Shown: piece after piece, positions 21,139-29,879 of the stretch | Layout of the letters: each line of letters begins with the position of its first letter | Numbering within the stretch: position 1 is the first letter of the stretch | Assembly (NCBI RefSeq): GCF_000420625.1 | Contig: NZ_ATVH01000002.1 | Coordinates: 1-57,423 of the forward strand | DNA: 57,423 nucleotides | Direction: 5' to 3' | Source: Fodinicurvata sediminis DSM 21159 | GTDB taxonomy: Bacteria; Pseudomonadota; Alphaproteobacteria; Kiloniellales; DSM-21159 | Notes under the pieces: model-generated | Seen by the model: only the letters and a program-made list of their open reading frames with translations | Database searches by the model: none | Told to the model about the DNA's origin: nothing | Position numbers and translations under genes: made by a program

Positions 21139-21936
21139 TCACGCACCCGACTTCACCACACGTGCCAGGGTCAGCGCCTCGACCCGGGCGGCACCTGCTC
21201 GAAGCAGGGTCCTGGCGCAGGCCTCCAGGGTTGCTCCTGTCGTATAGACGTCATCGACCAGCAACAGGTTCGCCCCCGACACCCTTTGCCTGTCAGAGGC
21301 CCGTACTGTGAAGGCACCTCGTACATTCCTTTGCCGTTCACTCGGCGTCATCTGGCCTTGCGAGGCCGTCTTGCGCGTTCGCTCCAACAGGTCCACCGCC
21401 AGCTGTCCCCGGGGTGCCTGTGCCGCCAGTGGCCGGGCCAGCAAGGCGGCCTGGTTGTAGCGGCGATGAAACAGCCGCCAACGGTGCAGGGGCACAGGCA
21501 CGACAAGGTCGCAGTCCTCGAGCAGGAGCCGGCCGGCCCGGGACATCCACTCGCAGAATATCGGTGCGGCATGCAGGTGATCGGCATGCTTGAAGCGCAG
21601 GATCATCTCACGGCTGGCGTCATTGTACTGGACGGCGCTTCTGGTCCGCTGGCAGGACGGCATCTGTTGCAGACAGGGGCCGCACAGACTGTCTTCTGCT
21701 GCCTCATATTCAAAGGGCAGGCCGCAGGCGGCACAAAGCGGCTCGGCTATGAAACTCAGACGACTCCAACAGGGGCCGCAAACCAGCCCCTGCTTGCCGA
21801 CGGGCTTGCTGCAACCGGGGCAAAGTGGCGGCAGGACAGCATCCACAAGAGCGGTGATTTGCCGACGGCCTGTTGCCAGTAATGCGTCCATGACATCCTC
21901 CGGTGAAACGGCCGGAGGAAGATTCGGGACTTTCAC
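21139..21936 (-). CDS. comF: ComF family phosphoribosyltransferase-like protein
   Basis: 265 residues, starting at a GTG with AGGAAG 7 nt upstream. The N-terminus has a cysteine-rich zinc region (CPGC, CGPC, CAACG, CGPC at about 39-90). The C-terminal type I PRTase fold has the PRPP-binding loop LLLVDDVYTTGATL. ComF proteins are linked to DNA uptake in competent species; in alphaproteobacteria the role is unclear. The gene starts 29 bp from the divergent methyltransferase start, so the two promoters must overlap or lie within each other's coding region. Confidence 0.93.
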   Translation of the reverse strand: MKVPNLPPAVSPEDVMDALLATGRRQITALVDAVLPPLCPGCSKPVGKQGLVCGPCWSRLSFIAEPLCAACGLPFEYEAAEDSLCGPCLQQMPSCQRTRSAVQYNDASREMILRFKHADHLHAAPIFCEWMSRAGRLLLEDCDLVVPVPLHRWRLFHRRYNQAALLARPLAAQAPRGQLAVDLLERTRKTASQGQMTPSERQRNVRGAFTVRASDRQRVSGANLLLVDDVYTTGATLEACARTLLRAGAARVEALTLARVVKSGA

Positions 21937-21965
21937 CAGACTGCTTCCTGGGCCATATCTTGCGC

Positions 21966-22883
21966 ATGGATGAGTCTATCGAGATTTTCGACCGGCGAAC
22001 AGTCCGCCGACACCGTGATCGGGCCGCTGACGGCTTTCAGGAGCATGACTTCCTGTTCCGGGAGGTGGGCGAGCGCCTGCTCGATCGCCTGGACGACGTA
22101 AAGCGGGAGTTCTCCTCGATCCTGGAGCTGGGCTGCCGAACGGGCGGGCTCTCACCAGCCCTTCAACGCAAGTATCCAGAGGCAAACCTGGTCTCCTGTG
22201 ATTTTTCACCCGCCATGGCCCTCCACGCCAAGCAGGAGTCAACAGCACGACCGATCGTAAACGTCGATGAAGAGGCCCTGCCCTTTGCGCCTGGAAGCTT
22301 CGACCTTGTCTTCAGCGTCCTGGACCTGCATTGGGTGAACGATCTGCCGGGCTGTCTACTGCAGTTGCGCCAGGCCATGCGCCCCGATGGGCTCTTCCTG
22401 GCAGCCGTGCTGGGCGGCGACACACTGTTCGAGTTGCGCAGCAGCCTGGTACAGGCGGAAACCAGCCTGGAAAGCGGTCTCAGCCCACGCATTTCACCAA
22501 TGACGGAACTACGCGATCTGGGTGGCCTGCTTCAACGCAGCGGATTTGCACTCCCCGTTGCAGATGCCGACAACCTGACTGTGACCTACACCAACCCTTT
22601 CCGCCTGATGCAGGACCTGCGCGCCATGGGCGAAAGCAATGCCGCCTGCCACCGCCGCAGCAGCTTCAGCCGGCGCGAAACCTTGACCCGGGCGGCCGAG
22701 CTCTACTTCGAACAGTTCGCGGATGCGCAAGGACGCGTGCCGGCCACCTTCCAGGTCTTCTACATGACGGCCTGGTCCCCGCATGAAAGTCAGCCCAGCC
22801 CCCTGCGCCCAGGAACGGCAGCACAACGCCTGGCCGATGCCCTGGGCAGCCAGGAAGAGAGCACGGACGATCCAGTTCAATAG
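21966..22883 (+). CDS. NDUFAF5/BioC-like SAM-dependent protein
   Basis: 305 residues from the ATG giving MDESIEIFDRRTVRRHRDRAA. That opening, followed by HDFLFREVGERLLDRLDDV, is typical of the alphaproteobacterial NDUFAF5 branch rather than true BioC. The SAM-binding core has ILELGCRTGGLSPAL and VSCDFSPAMA, then FDLVFSVLDLHWVNDLPG and GLFLAAVLGGDTLFELR. The human relative NDUFAF5 hydroxylates an arginine of a complex I subunit, so a role in complex I maturation is a reasonable inference. The GXG of motif I reads GCRTG, slightly unusual. No clear ribosome binding site precedes the ATG. Confidence 0.88.
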   Translation: MDESIEIFDRRTVRRHRDRAADGFQEHDFLFREVGERLLDRLDDVKREFSSILELGCRTGGLSPALQRKYPEANLVSCDFSPAMALHAKQESTARPIVNVDEEALPFAPGSFDLVFSVLDLHWVNDLPGCLLQLRQAMRPDGLFLAAVLGGDTLFELRSSLVQAETSLESGLSPRISPMTELRDLGGLLQRSGFALPVADADNLTVTYTNPFRLMQDLRAMGESNAACHRRSSFSRRETLTRAAELYFEQFADAQGRVPATFQVFYMTAWSPHESQPSPLRPGTAAQRLADALGSQEESTDDPVQ

Positions 22884-22913
22884 TTATATTATTTAGAATC
22901 AATTATTTATAAC
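22883..22913. promoter_or_regulatory. AT-rich imperfect dyad upstream of dps
   Basis: A 31-bp segment begins GTTATA and ends TATAAC (6-bp inverted arms) around an AT-rich centre containing TTTAGAAT, within an otherwise GC-rich region. It could be a regulator site for dps; TTTAGAA resembles half of an Irr box (iron control element), but the second half does not match. Low confidence. Confidence 0.25.
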
Positions 22914-22940
22914 GTTGTTTAGATCGATTAAAAAAAATCC

Positions 22941-22970
22941 TTGCAGCCTGAGCGGAAAGACTTATCTAAT
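22941..22970 (+). promoter_or_regulatory. Candidate dps promoter
   Basis: TTGCAG at 22941-22946 is followed by 16 bases and TATCTA (or 18 bases and TCTAAT) at 22963-22970. The start site would be near 22977, leaving a leader of about 65 nt with GGAG just before the dps start. Confidence 0.4.
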
Positions 22971-23042
22971 AGGGGTAACACATAGCGGCGTGAAACCGCT
23001 CCTGGACGTTTCCCGTCATCCCGAAAGAAGGAGAGAAAAATC

Positions 23043-23510
23043 ATGTCCCTCAACACCGGAATTCCCGCCGAAGATCGAAAGGTAATCGCCGAAGGACTCT
23101 CGAAGGTTCTCGCCGACAGCTATACGCTTTATCTCAAGACCCACAATTTCCACTGGAACGTCAGCGGTCCGCAGTTTGCCGCCCTGCACAGCTTGTTCGA
23201 AGAACAGTATCAGGAGCTTGCCAGCTCAGTTGACGAGATTGCCGAACGCATTCGCGCCCTGGGCCACACTGCACCGGGCAGCTACAAGGCCTTCTCGAAA
23301 CTCACCTCCATCGAGGAAGCCGAGGACGTGCCGGATTCCAAGACCATGCTGAAGCAGCTTGCCGAGGACAACGAGACTGCGGCCCGCACGGCTCGCTCCG
23401 TCTTCCCGGCCACTGAAAGCGGCAATGACGAGGCGACGGCCGATCTTCTGACCCAGCGCCTTGCCGCTCATGAGAAGGCAGCCTGGATGCTGCGCGCCCA
23501 CCTCGAGTGA
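23043..23510 (+). CDS. dps: Dps family ferritin-like DNA-protection protein
   Basis: 155 residues, a typical Dps length. The ferroxidase site that forms between subunits is visible: THNFHWNVSGPQF (H34 and H37 with the tryptophan), then LHSLFEEQYQELASSVDEIAERIRALG. Dps dodecamers oxidise and store iron with hydrogen peroxide and protect DNA in stress. The N-terminal tail is short with few lysines, so strong direct DNA binding is not expected. The gene has a good ribosome binding site (AAGGAGAG), its own candidate promoter and a strong terminator, so it is monocistronic. Confidence 0.96.
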   Translation: MSLNTGIPAEDRKVIAEGLSKVLADSYTLYLKTHNFHWNVSGPQFAALHSLFEEQYQELASSVDEIAERIRALGHTAPGSYKAFSKLTSIEEAEDVPDSKTMLKQLAEDNETAARTARSVFPATESGNDEATADLLTQRLAAHEKAAWMLRAHLE

Positions 23511-23536
23511 GGCACAGACAGTCATTCAAGTTATGC

Positions 23537-23565
23537 AAAGCCCGCGGTTCCGCCGCGGGCTTTTT
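23537..23565 (+). terminator. Rho-independent terminator of dps
   Basis: An 11-bp stem (AAAGCCCGCGG/CCGCGGGCTTT) with a five-base loop runs into five T residues, 26 bp after the dps stop. Confidence 0.9.
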
Positions 23566-23658
23566 GCTGCCCGGCCGGCCGCGCACGAAGATGTGATTTT
23601 GACATGCGTGACTTCCGGACTATGTCAGAGTCTATAGGCAGATGCCGGGAGGAAAAGG

Positions 23659-24678
23659 ATGTTGATTCGCAGAAAGCGCGGCTGGGAACTTGCCGAAAGC
23701 CAGGCAACCCCGGAAGAAATCTTTCGCAATCGTCGCCGTTTCATGCGCACGGCAGGCGCCGGTTCGCTGCTGCTCGCCGGAGGAGGTCTGCTTTCCGCCT
23801 GTGAAGACATGGACGGCGCCAACCAGGCCAGCGCGGCAGAGAGCGACGCTTTCGCCCAGGTAGCGGATGATCCCTCCTACGAGCTTTATCCCCTGGACCG
23901 TAACTCCCGATACCAGGCTGAACGAGACATCACTGAACGAGAGCTGGCCGGCACCTACACCAACTTCTACGAATTCGGCTCCTCGAAGAATATCTGGCAG
24001 AAAGCCCAGGACATGCCCATTCGTCCCTGGTCCCTTCGGATCGAGGGTGAGGTCGAGGAGCCCTTCGATATCGACATCGACGACCTTCTGGCGCGCATGC
24101 CCCTGGAAGAGCGCATATATCGCCTGCGCTGCGTCGAAGCCTGGTCCATGGTGATTCCCTGGTCAGGCTTCCAGTTGAGCCACCTGCTCGACCTGGCCCG
24201 GCCCACCTCGAACGCACGCTACATCCGCTTCACCACCCTGGAGGATTCCGAGGTCATGCCCGGCCAGCGGGCCGGATGGTATCCTTGGCCCTACATCGAG
24301 GGACTGACCATGGAGGAGGCCGCCAACGAGCTGGCCTTCATGGGTACGGGCATATACGGCGCCCCCCTGCCAAAACAGAATGGGGCTCCCTTGCGTCTGG
24401 TCGTGCCCTGGAAATATGGATTCAAGTCGATCAAGTCGGTCGTTTCCATCGCCTTCACGCGTGAACGCCCGGTTTCCTTCTGGGAGGAAATCGCCGGCAA
24501 CGAGTACGGCTTCTGGGCCAACGTCAACCCCGAGGTGGCGCACCCACGCTGGAGCCAGGCCGAGGAACGCGTCATCGGCAGCGACGAGAAAGTCCCCACC
24601 GAGCTCTATAACGGTTACGGGGAGTATGTAGCCGAACTCTACGCCGATATGGATCAGGACGAACGCCTGTACCGATAG
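23659..24678 (+). CDS. msrP: Protein-methionine-sulfoxide reductase catalytic subunit MsrP
   Basis: 339-residue periplasmic molybdopterin enzyme that repairs oxidised methionines. A twin-arginine signal (NRRRFMRTAGAGSLLLAGGG, about 24-43) directs folded export by Tat. The sulfite-oxidase-fold domain has EFGSSKNIWQKAQ, the molybdenum-ligand cysteine C158 (YRLRCVEAWSMVIPWSGF) and GAPLPKQNGAPLRLVVPWKYGFKS. The ATG follows AGGAAAAGG closely. The usual partner, the membrane haem protein MsrQ, is not next to it; the next gene converges and overlaps its last 25 bp. The partner may lie elsewhere. Confidence 0.95.
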   Translation: MLIRRKRGWELAESQATPEEIFRNRRRFMRTAGAGSLLLAGGGLLSACEDMDGANQASAAESDAFAQVADDPSYELYPLDRNSRYQAERDITERELAGTYTNFYEFGSSKNIWQKAQDMPIRPWSLRIEGEVEEPFDIDIDDLLARMPLEERIYRLRCVEAWSMVIPWSGFQLSHLLDLARPTSNARYIRFTTLEDSEVMPGQRAGWYPWPYIEGLTMEEAANELAFMGTGIYGAPLPKQNGAPLRLVVPWKYGFKSIKSVVSIAFTRERPVSFWEEIAGNEYGFWANVNPEVAHPRWSQAEERVIGSDEKVPTELYNGYGEYVAELYADMDQDERLYR

Positions 24679-25688
24679 GCCGCACAGGCTGCCCGCTGTT
24701 CTGCCGGAAAGCTGAGCAGGTTCAGTAGACCAGGAAAAGTCGCGTTTTCATGCAGGATCTGGAACAGCGGAATATCGCCCAGGTAGCTCGAGAAACGGCC
24801 CTTGTCCACGAATACCTGGTGGAAGTGCTGGACATCGAACAGTTGGTCCAGATGCTGTAAGACAGCCCCTGTCAGATAAAAGCCCCCAAAGGCGCCATAG
24901 GCCAGCGCCGCATTGCTTGCCGTTATGGCCAGGAACTCGGTGAAAAGCCTGACGGCGTCCTGGCTGGCTTGGCATTCTTGCTGCTTGGCCCGCCTGACCA
25001 CTTCTGCCGGGTCCAGCTCTTCCTCTTTCGCACCCTTCACGACGGAAACGGCCTGAAACAGGTTGACCAGACCCGGCCCGCTGACGACCCTTTCGACGGA
25101 AACATGATCCAGGCGCGCCCTCAGGACGGAAAGAACTTCCGCCTGTTCATCGTTCACGGCAGCCTGCGTCATGTGCCCGCCCTCGCCAACCACCGGGCGC
25201 CAGTCACCATTGCCAAGGGGCATCAGGGCCGCCATGCCGAGACCAGTACCGGGCCCCATGAGCGCACAAGGGCTGCGCAGCTGGACCGGCCGGTCATTCA
25301 GACGCCGGCAATCCTGATCCTGCAGCACCGGCAGCGCCAAGGACTGTGCGGTGAAGTCGTTGAGCAGAAGCACTTCCCTGCTGTCCAGCTGCTGCTCCAG
25401 CGCCGCAATATCTATCCACCAGCCGCGATTGGTCATCTTGATGAGCTGGCCGCGCACAGGGGCCGCGATGGCAAGGGCCGCAGCCGAGATGGGCGGACTG
25501 CCGGCTGACTCCAGGAAAGCCTGCAGGGCGGCCATGAAGGTCAGCTCTTCCGCTGCCTCCACCATAGTCTTCTTGATGGGCACGGAGTCAGCCGGCGCCC
25601 CGGATTCATAGAGGGTGAAACGGGCGTGTGTGCCGCCAATGTCGGCCAGAAGCCAATAGTCCTCCTCATGTCTGCCGGAGCGTGTCAT
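24654..25688 (-). CDS. glk: Glucokinase
   Basis: 344-residue bacterial ROK-independent glucokinase (Glk family) that phosphorylates glucose. It shows the phosphate-binding LLADIGGTHARFTLYE near the N-terminus, LLNDFTAQSLALP, ALMGPGTGLGMAAL and VVGEGGHMTQA, and the C-terminal GAFGGFYLTGAVLQHL. It is the last gene of a compact operon, 4 bp after otsA, and so may recycle glucose released from trehalose by the GH15 enzyme. Its 3' end overlaps msrP on the other strand by 25 bp. Confidence 0.94.
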   Translation of the reverse strand: MTRSGRHEEDYWLLADIGGTHARFTLYESGAPADSVPIKKTMVEAAEELTFMAALQAFLESAGSPPISAAALAIAAPVRGQLIKMTNRGWWIDIAALEQQLDSREVLLLNDFTAQSLALPVLQDQDCRRLNDRPVQLRSPCALMGPGTGLGMAALMPLGNGDWRPVVGEGGHMTQAAVNDEQAEVLSVLRARLDHVSVERVVSGPGLVNLFQAVSVVKGAKEEELDPAEVVRRAKQQECQASQDAVRLFTEFLAITASNAALAYGAFGGFYLTGAVLQHLDQLFDVQHFHQVFVDKGRFSSYLGDIPLFQILHENATFPGLLNLLSFPAEQRAACAAYRYRRSS

Positions 25689-25692
25689 GTCT

Positions 25693-27078
25693 TCAGTGGG
25701 CCTTCAGAGCTGCTATGAAACTCTTGCGCCAGGCCGTGATATCCTGTTGCCGGATGGTTTCCATCAAGGCGGACCAGCGCTCCTTGCGCTCATCCAGAGA
25801 CATGCTGAGCGCCCGTTGAAGCGCCTCGCCTGTGTTCTCGTAATCCAGCGGATTGACGATCAGGGCTTCCTTCAGTTCATGCGCCGCCCCGGCAAAACGC
25901 GAGAGCACCAGGACACCGGGATCCTCGGGATCCTGTGCGGCAACGTACTCCTTGGCAACCAGGTTCATGCCATCGCGCAAGGGCGTGACCAGGGCCACCC
26001 GACTGTGGCGCAGCACCCCCGCCAGGGTCTTGCGGGCCAGGCCGCGGTTGATATAGCGCAGAGGCGTCCAGTCCACCTCGGAAAAACGCCCGTTGATGCG
26101 CCCGGACAGTCCTTCCAGGCGGCTGCGGATCAGCTTGTACTCCGGCACCTCCGTACGGGAGTAAGGCGCGATCTGCAGGAAGGTGACACGACGGCGGTTC
26201 TCGGGGTAGCGGTCCAGCAGGTGCTCGAACGACAGAAAGCGTTCCGGCAACCCCTTGCTGTAATCCAGACGGTCCACGCCGACCATCAAGGCGCGCCCGT
26301 CCAGGCTCTCGCGCAGCCGGTTGGCGATGTTCGAGCGCGAGCTTTCCCGGGCTGCCCCGGCAAAGGCCTCCGGATCGATGGAAATGGGGAAGACTTGGGC
26401 CCGGAACTGCCGGCCAAAGGCCTCGAACTCCTCGTTTGTGTGGACCTGGCCGCCGGCTTCGTGGGTGATGTAATCCTCGAAAGCCCGAAGGTCGCCAGGC
26501 GTCTGGAACCCGATCAGGTCACAGTGGCAGAGCGAGGAAATCAGTTCGCGATGATTGGGCAGGGTCGCGAAGACCTCGGCCGAGGGAAAGGGCGTGTGCA
26601 GGAAGAAACCGATGCGGTTCTTCACGCCGGCCTGACGCAGGTCCCGCGGGGCCATCATCAGGTGATAGTCATGCAGCCAGATCAGGTCGTCTTCCCGCAG
26701 CAGCGGCACCAGCTGGCTGACGAAGTTGGCGTTGACCCGCTGGTAGGTCCGGAAGTCCTCGCTGTGATACTCCATCAAGTCGGTGCGATAGTGCAGGACC
26801 GGCCAGAGGATGCGGTTGGCGTAGCCGTTGTAGTAGCCAGAGTGTTCGGCCGGTGTCAGGTCGACCGTAACCGTCTCGAAGGGATTATCCCGGGTTGGCT
26901 CGGCAATAGCCGGACTTGCGACCGGTGCCTCGCGTACGTTGCCGCTCCAGCCGAACCACAGGCCGTTGCTTTCGCGCAGTGTGTCCAGGATCGCCACCGC
27001 CAGACCACCCGTCGCGCCCTTCGAGGCTGTCTCGTTCACAGGGGCCACGCGGTTGGAAACGATGACGATCCGTCTCAT
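25693..27078 (-). CDS. otsA: Trehalose-6-phosphate synthase (alpha,alpha-, UDP- or GDP-glucose-forming)
   Basis: 461-residue GT20 glycosyltransferase joining a nucleotide-glucose and glucose 6-phosphate. It starts [15 protein letters not shown], has the acceptor loop [15 protein letters not shown], then [31 protein letters not shown] and the C-terminal nucleotide-binding [17 protein letters not shown]. All key regions are intact. It overlaps the GH15 gene by 4 nt and is followed by glk after 4 bp, so it is translationally coupled in the otsB-GH15-otsA-glk unit. Confidence 0.96.
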   Translation of the reverse strand: MRRIVIVSNRVAPVNETASKGATGGLAVAILDTLRESNGLWFGWSGNVREAPVASPAIAEPTRDNPFETVTVDLTPAEHSGYYNGYANRILWPVLHYRTDLMEYHSEDFRTYQRVNANFVSQLVPLLREDDLIWLHDYHLMMAPRDLRQAGVKNRIGFFLHTPFPSAEVFATLPNHRELISSLCHCDLIGFQTPGDLRAFEDYITHEAGGQVHTNEEFEAFGRQFRAQVFPISIDPEAFAGAARESSRSNIANRLRESLDGRALMVGVDRLDYSKGLPERFLSFEHLLDRYPENRRRVTFLQIAPYSRTEVPEYKLIRSRLEGLSGRINGRFSEVDWTPLRYINRGLARKTLAGVLRHSRVALVTPLRDGMNLVAKEYVAAQDPEDPGVLVLSRFAGAAHELKEALIVNPLDYENTGEALQRALSMSLDERKERWSALMETIRQQDITAWRKSFIAALKAH

Positions 27079-28871
27079 TCCAGCGCCTCCCAGCTCTTGC
27101 TCAGGCGTGTGGCCGAGTGCACCACGCCCACCAGGGAATAGGTCTGGGGGAAGTTGCCCCAGAGTTCACCCGTTTCGGGATGCAGGTCCTCGGACAGCAG
27201 CCCCACGTGATTGCGGCAGGACAGCATGTGCTCGAACAGCTCCCGCGCCTCTTCGCGGCGTCCCACGGCGGCAAGCGCATCGATGTACCAGAAGGTACAG
27301 ATTGTGAATGCCGTTTCGGGCACGCCGAAATCATCCGGGGCATGATAGCGATAGAGATAGTTGCCCTTCTTCAGCTCGCGTTCCACGGCCGCCAGTGTTC
27401 CCAGATAGCGCGGGTCCTGGGCATCGATGAAGCCCAGCTCGTGCATCAGCAGCAGGCTGGCATCGATGTCCTCCCCCTCGAAGGATTCGACGAAGCTCGA
27501 CACCTTCTCGTTCCAGCTGCGCTCCAGAATGACGCTTCGCAGGCGGTCGGCCTCGGATCGCCAGAAACCATGCCGGTCCTCCAGGCCCAGGTGCCGGGCG
27601 ATCCGTGCCAGGCGATCGCAGGCCGCCCAGCACATCAGGCTGGAATAGGTATGAACCTTCTGCTGACCCCGCAACTCCCAGGGACCGGCATCCGGCTGGT
27701 CGAAGCGCTGGCGCGCCTGCTCGCCCAGAGCCTCCAGGCGGCGGAACAGGTCCACCCCGCCAGGCGAGATCAGGCGGCAGTCGAAGAAGCACTGCGTGGC
27801 CGCCAGGACCACACTGCCATAGCCGTCGTTCTGGATCTGGGTATAGGCCTGGTTGCCCACCCGCACGGGTCCCATGCCGCGATAGCCGGGCAGGCTAGAA
27901 ACCTTGCGCTCATAGAGATGCTCGTCCAGGCCAATCCCAAACACCGGCTGCAGGTATCCATCAGGCGCGCTGCTGACGATGTTCAGGATGTAACGCAGGA
28001 AACCTTCCATGGTCTTGGTCGCGCCCAGGCGGTTGAGCGCGTTCACCACGAAATAGGAGTCCCGCAGCCAACAGAAGCGATAGTCCCAGTTGCGCCCGGA
28101 GTCCGGGGCTTCGGGTACCGAGGTTGTCAGGGCTGCAATGATGGCGCCGGTTTCTTCGAAGTTGCTGAGCTTCAAGGTGATGGCCGCGCGGATGACCGCC
28201 TCCTGCCACTCGAAGGGGATCGAAAGCGACCGCGTCCAGCCGCGCCAGTAAGCATCGGTCTGCTCGATCATGCGCACAGCCGTCGCCTCGATGGATTCCG
28301 TCAGACTCTCGTCCGGCCCCAGGATCAGGTACTCATCCTGTTCCAGCAGGAACCAGCGTTCCGAAAGGACATAGGACAAAGGCGAGGTGGTATAGAGTCG
28401 CAGGGTCAGATCCGGCGCAATGAAGCGCGCATGATTGCTGCCGCGCGTCCGCTCTGGCACACCGGCACCATAACCATGTGCAGGCCTCAGGCACACGCGT
28501 ACGCGCGGCGTACCCGCCAAGGGGCGTACGCGCCTCACCACCATGGTAGGACGGAAGGTGCGATCGAACTGCTTGTAGCGCGGGGCACAGTCCGTCACCT
28601 CTATGGCGGAACCGTCGGCGGAATAGAGCCGTGTGGTCAATACCGCGGAATTGCGCTGATAGAACTGTTCCGAGCGCTCGAAGCCATCCAGGTCGATGGC
28701 AAACAGGCCTTGCTCGACCCCGTCTCCGCCCAGCAGGGCATTGAACCAGGGGTCGCTCTCGAAATCCGGAAAGCAGCACCAGACAATACGGGCTGCCCGA
28801 TCGACCAGTCCCCCCAATACACAGTTCCCTATCACAGCCAGGTCCAGACTGGATTTCACTTCCTTACGCAT
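27075..28871 (-). CDS. Glycoside hydrolase family 15 protein, possible trehalase
   Basis: About 598 residues in an (alpha/alpha)6 glucoamylase-like fold. The start region (SSLDLAVIGNCVLGGLVD, then WCCFPDFESDPWFNALLGG), the middle NWDYRFCWLRDSYFVVNAL and the C-terminal TFWYIDALAAVGRREEAR are typical of bacterial GH15 proteins. Some GH15 members (for example in mycobacteria) are trehalases. Its place between otsB and otsA, overlapping both by about 4 nt, makes trehalose or a related glucoside the likely substrate; this is inference, and a glucoamylase is the alternative. An ATG one codon upstream (28874) is also possible. Confidence 0.9.
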   Translation of the reverse strand: MRKEVKSSLDLAVIGNCVLGGLVDRAARIVWCCFPDFESDPWFNALLGGDGVEQGLFAIDLDGFERSEQFYQRNSAVLTTRLYSADGSAIEVTDCAPRYKQFDRTFRPTMVVRRVRPLAGTPRVRVCLRPAHGYGAGVPERTRGSNHARFIAPDLTLRLYTTSPLSYVLSERWFLLEQDEYLILGPDESLTESIEATAVRMIEQTDAYWRGWTRSLSIPFEWQEAVIRAAITLKLSNFEETGAIIAALTTSVPEAPDSGRNWDYRFCWLRDSYFVVNALNRLGATKTMEGFLRYILNIVSSAPDGYLQPVFGIGLDEHLYERKVSSLPGYRGMGPVRVGNQAYTQIQNDGYGSVVLAATQCFFDCRLISPGGVDLFRRLEALGEQARQRFDQPDAGPWELRGQQKVHTYSSLMCWAACDRLARIARHLGLEDRHGFWRSEADRLRSVILERSWNEKVSSFVESFEGEDIDASLLLMHELGFIDAQDPRYLGTLAAVERELKKGNYLYRYHAPDDFGVPETAFTICTFWYIDALAAVGRREEARELFEHMLSCRNHVGLLSEDLHPETGELWGNFPQTYSLVGVVHSATRLSKSWEALE

Positions 28872-29665
28872 CACGCCTCTTCACGAGTATTTTCAGACAG
28901 GTTCACGCCTGCCAATTCAGACAGCCAGGCACGCAACCGCTCGGCCGAGGCCACCGACCAGCGGGCGGCAGTCGTTCTGGCACCCACCAGGATGGCATGC
29001 CCGTTCAGCGCATTCACCGTCTCGAACCCATCCTCATCCGTCACATCATCGCCAACAAATACCGGACAGCGGCCGGCAAAAGGCCGCTCCCTCATGAAGG
29101 CCGCGATGGCCGTTCCCTTGTCATGGCCGGGCACGCGCAGTTCGGCCACCATCTTGCCGCGCAGCAGGTGCAGCGGCGGACTGCTGACGCGCGCCAAGGC
29201 TTCCGCCAGTGCCAGAACCTCCGACTCCAGTTCGGGCGCCTTGCGATAGTGCACCGCCAGGCCGTGGGACTTGCGCTCGAGGAAGAGGCCAGCGTGGCGA
29301 TCGACAAAAAGCGCCAGACGCGCCTCCACCTCGGCAAAGCCCTCCGGCAATTCAAGGCCGGGCAGCAGGCGTCCGTTTGCCATGCGCCTTTCCAGGCCAT
29401 GCTGCCCCGCGGCCGGCAGATGCAGCGGTGCGAAGAGGCAATCCAGTTCCTTCAGGGGGCGGCCGCTGATCAGGGCAAGAGCCCCGCAAAGACGGCTGCG
29501 CAGCTTGCCGAGACTCTCGACCAGTTGCCGATCCGCGGAGACCGCCTCCGGGTGCTCGGCAATATCCAGCAGGGAGCCATCTACATCCAGGAAAAGTGCC
29601 CAGTCTTCGGAGAACTTGGGCAGGGCAGAGGAAGGATGTGTCGCAGGTTCTGCGGCCCGAATCAT
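28871..29665 (-). CDS. otsB: Trehalose-phosphatase
   Basis: 264-residue HAD phosphatase that removes the phosphate from trehalose 6-phosphate. The nucleophile motif is FLDVDGSLLDIAEHP (D27, D29), motif II is LALISGRPLKELD, and motif IV is VFVGDDVTDEDGFETV, with the OtsB-type GTAIAAFMRERPF before it. It is first in the otsB-GH15-otsA-glk operon, with a purine-rich GGCGAGG before the ATG. A 7+7 bp dyad at 29699-29722 lies just upstream of the start. Confidence 0.95.
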   Translation of the reverse strand: MIRAAEPATHPSSALPKFSEDWALFLDVDGSLLDIAEHPEAVSADRQLVESLGKLRSRLCGALALISGRPLKELDCLFAPLHLPAAGQHGLERRMANGRLLPGLELPEGFAEVEARLALFVDRHAGLFLERKSHGLAVHYRKAPELESEVLALAEALARVSSPPLHLLRGKMVAELRVPGHDKGTAIAAFMRERPFAGRCPVFVGDDVTDEDGFETVNALNGHAILVGARTTAARWSVASAERLRAWLSELAGVNLSENTREEA

Positions 29666-29698
29666 GACCTCGCCTTTGCAGGACTGGAAAACGGGGAA

Positions 29699-29722
29699 TG
29701 CCTGAGATCGGCTTTTCAGGCA
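29699..29722. promoter_or_regulatory. Perfect 7-bp inverted repeat between otsB and the lysE-type gene
   Basis: TGCCTGA, ten bases, then TCAGGCA. It sits 34 bp upstream of the otsB start in the divergent gap of about 214 bp, a suitable place for an operator controlling the trehalose operon. The stem is not followed by T residues on either strand, so it is not an obvious terminator. The regulator is unknown. Confidence 0.35.
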
Positions 29723-29879
29723 CTTACCCTAGTCTCTCGCTTGGTGGCAGGCAACCCGACCGTCCTGCAAACACCCTGGAGAAGTGCAGGAGGAAACAGG
29801 ATTATCACTTGCCTTCTGGCACGTAAGTGTGAGTCCTGAAACGAGACCAAGCTGTATCCGAACGATAAGAAGGCAGTCG

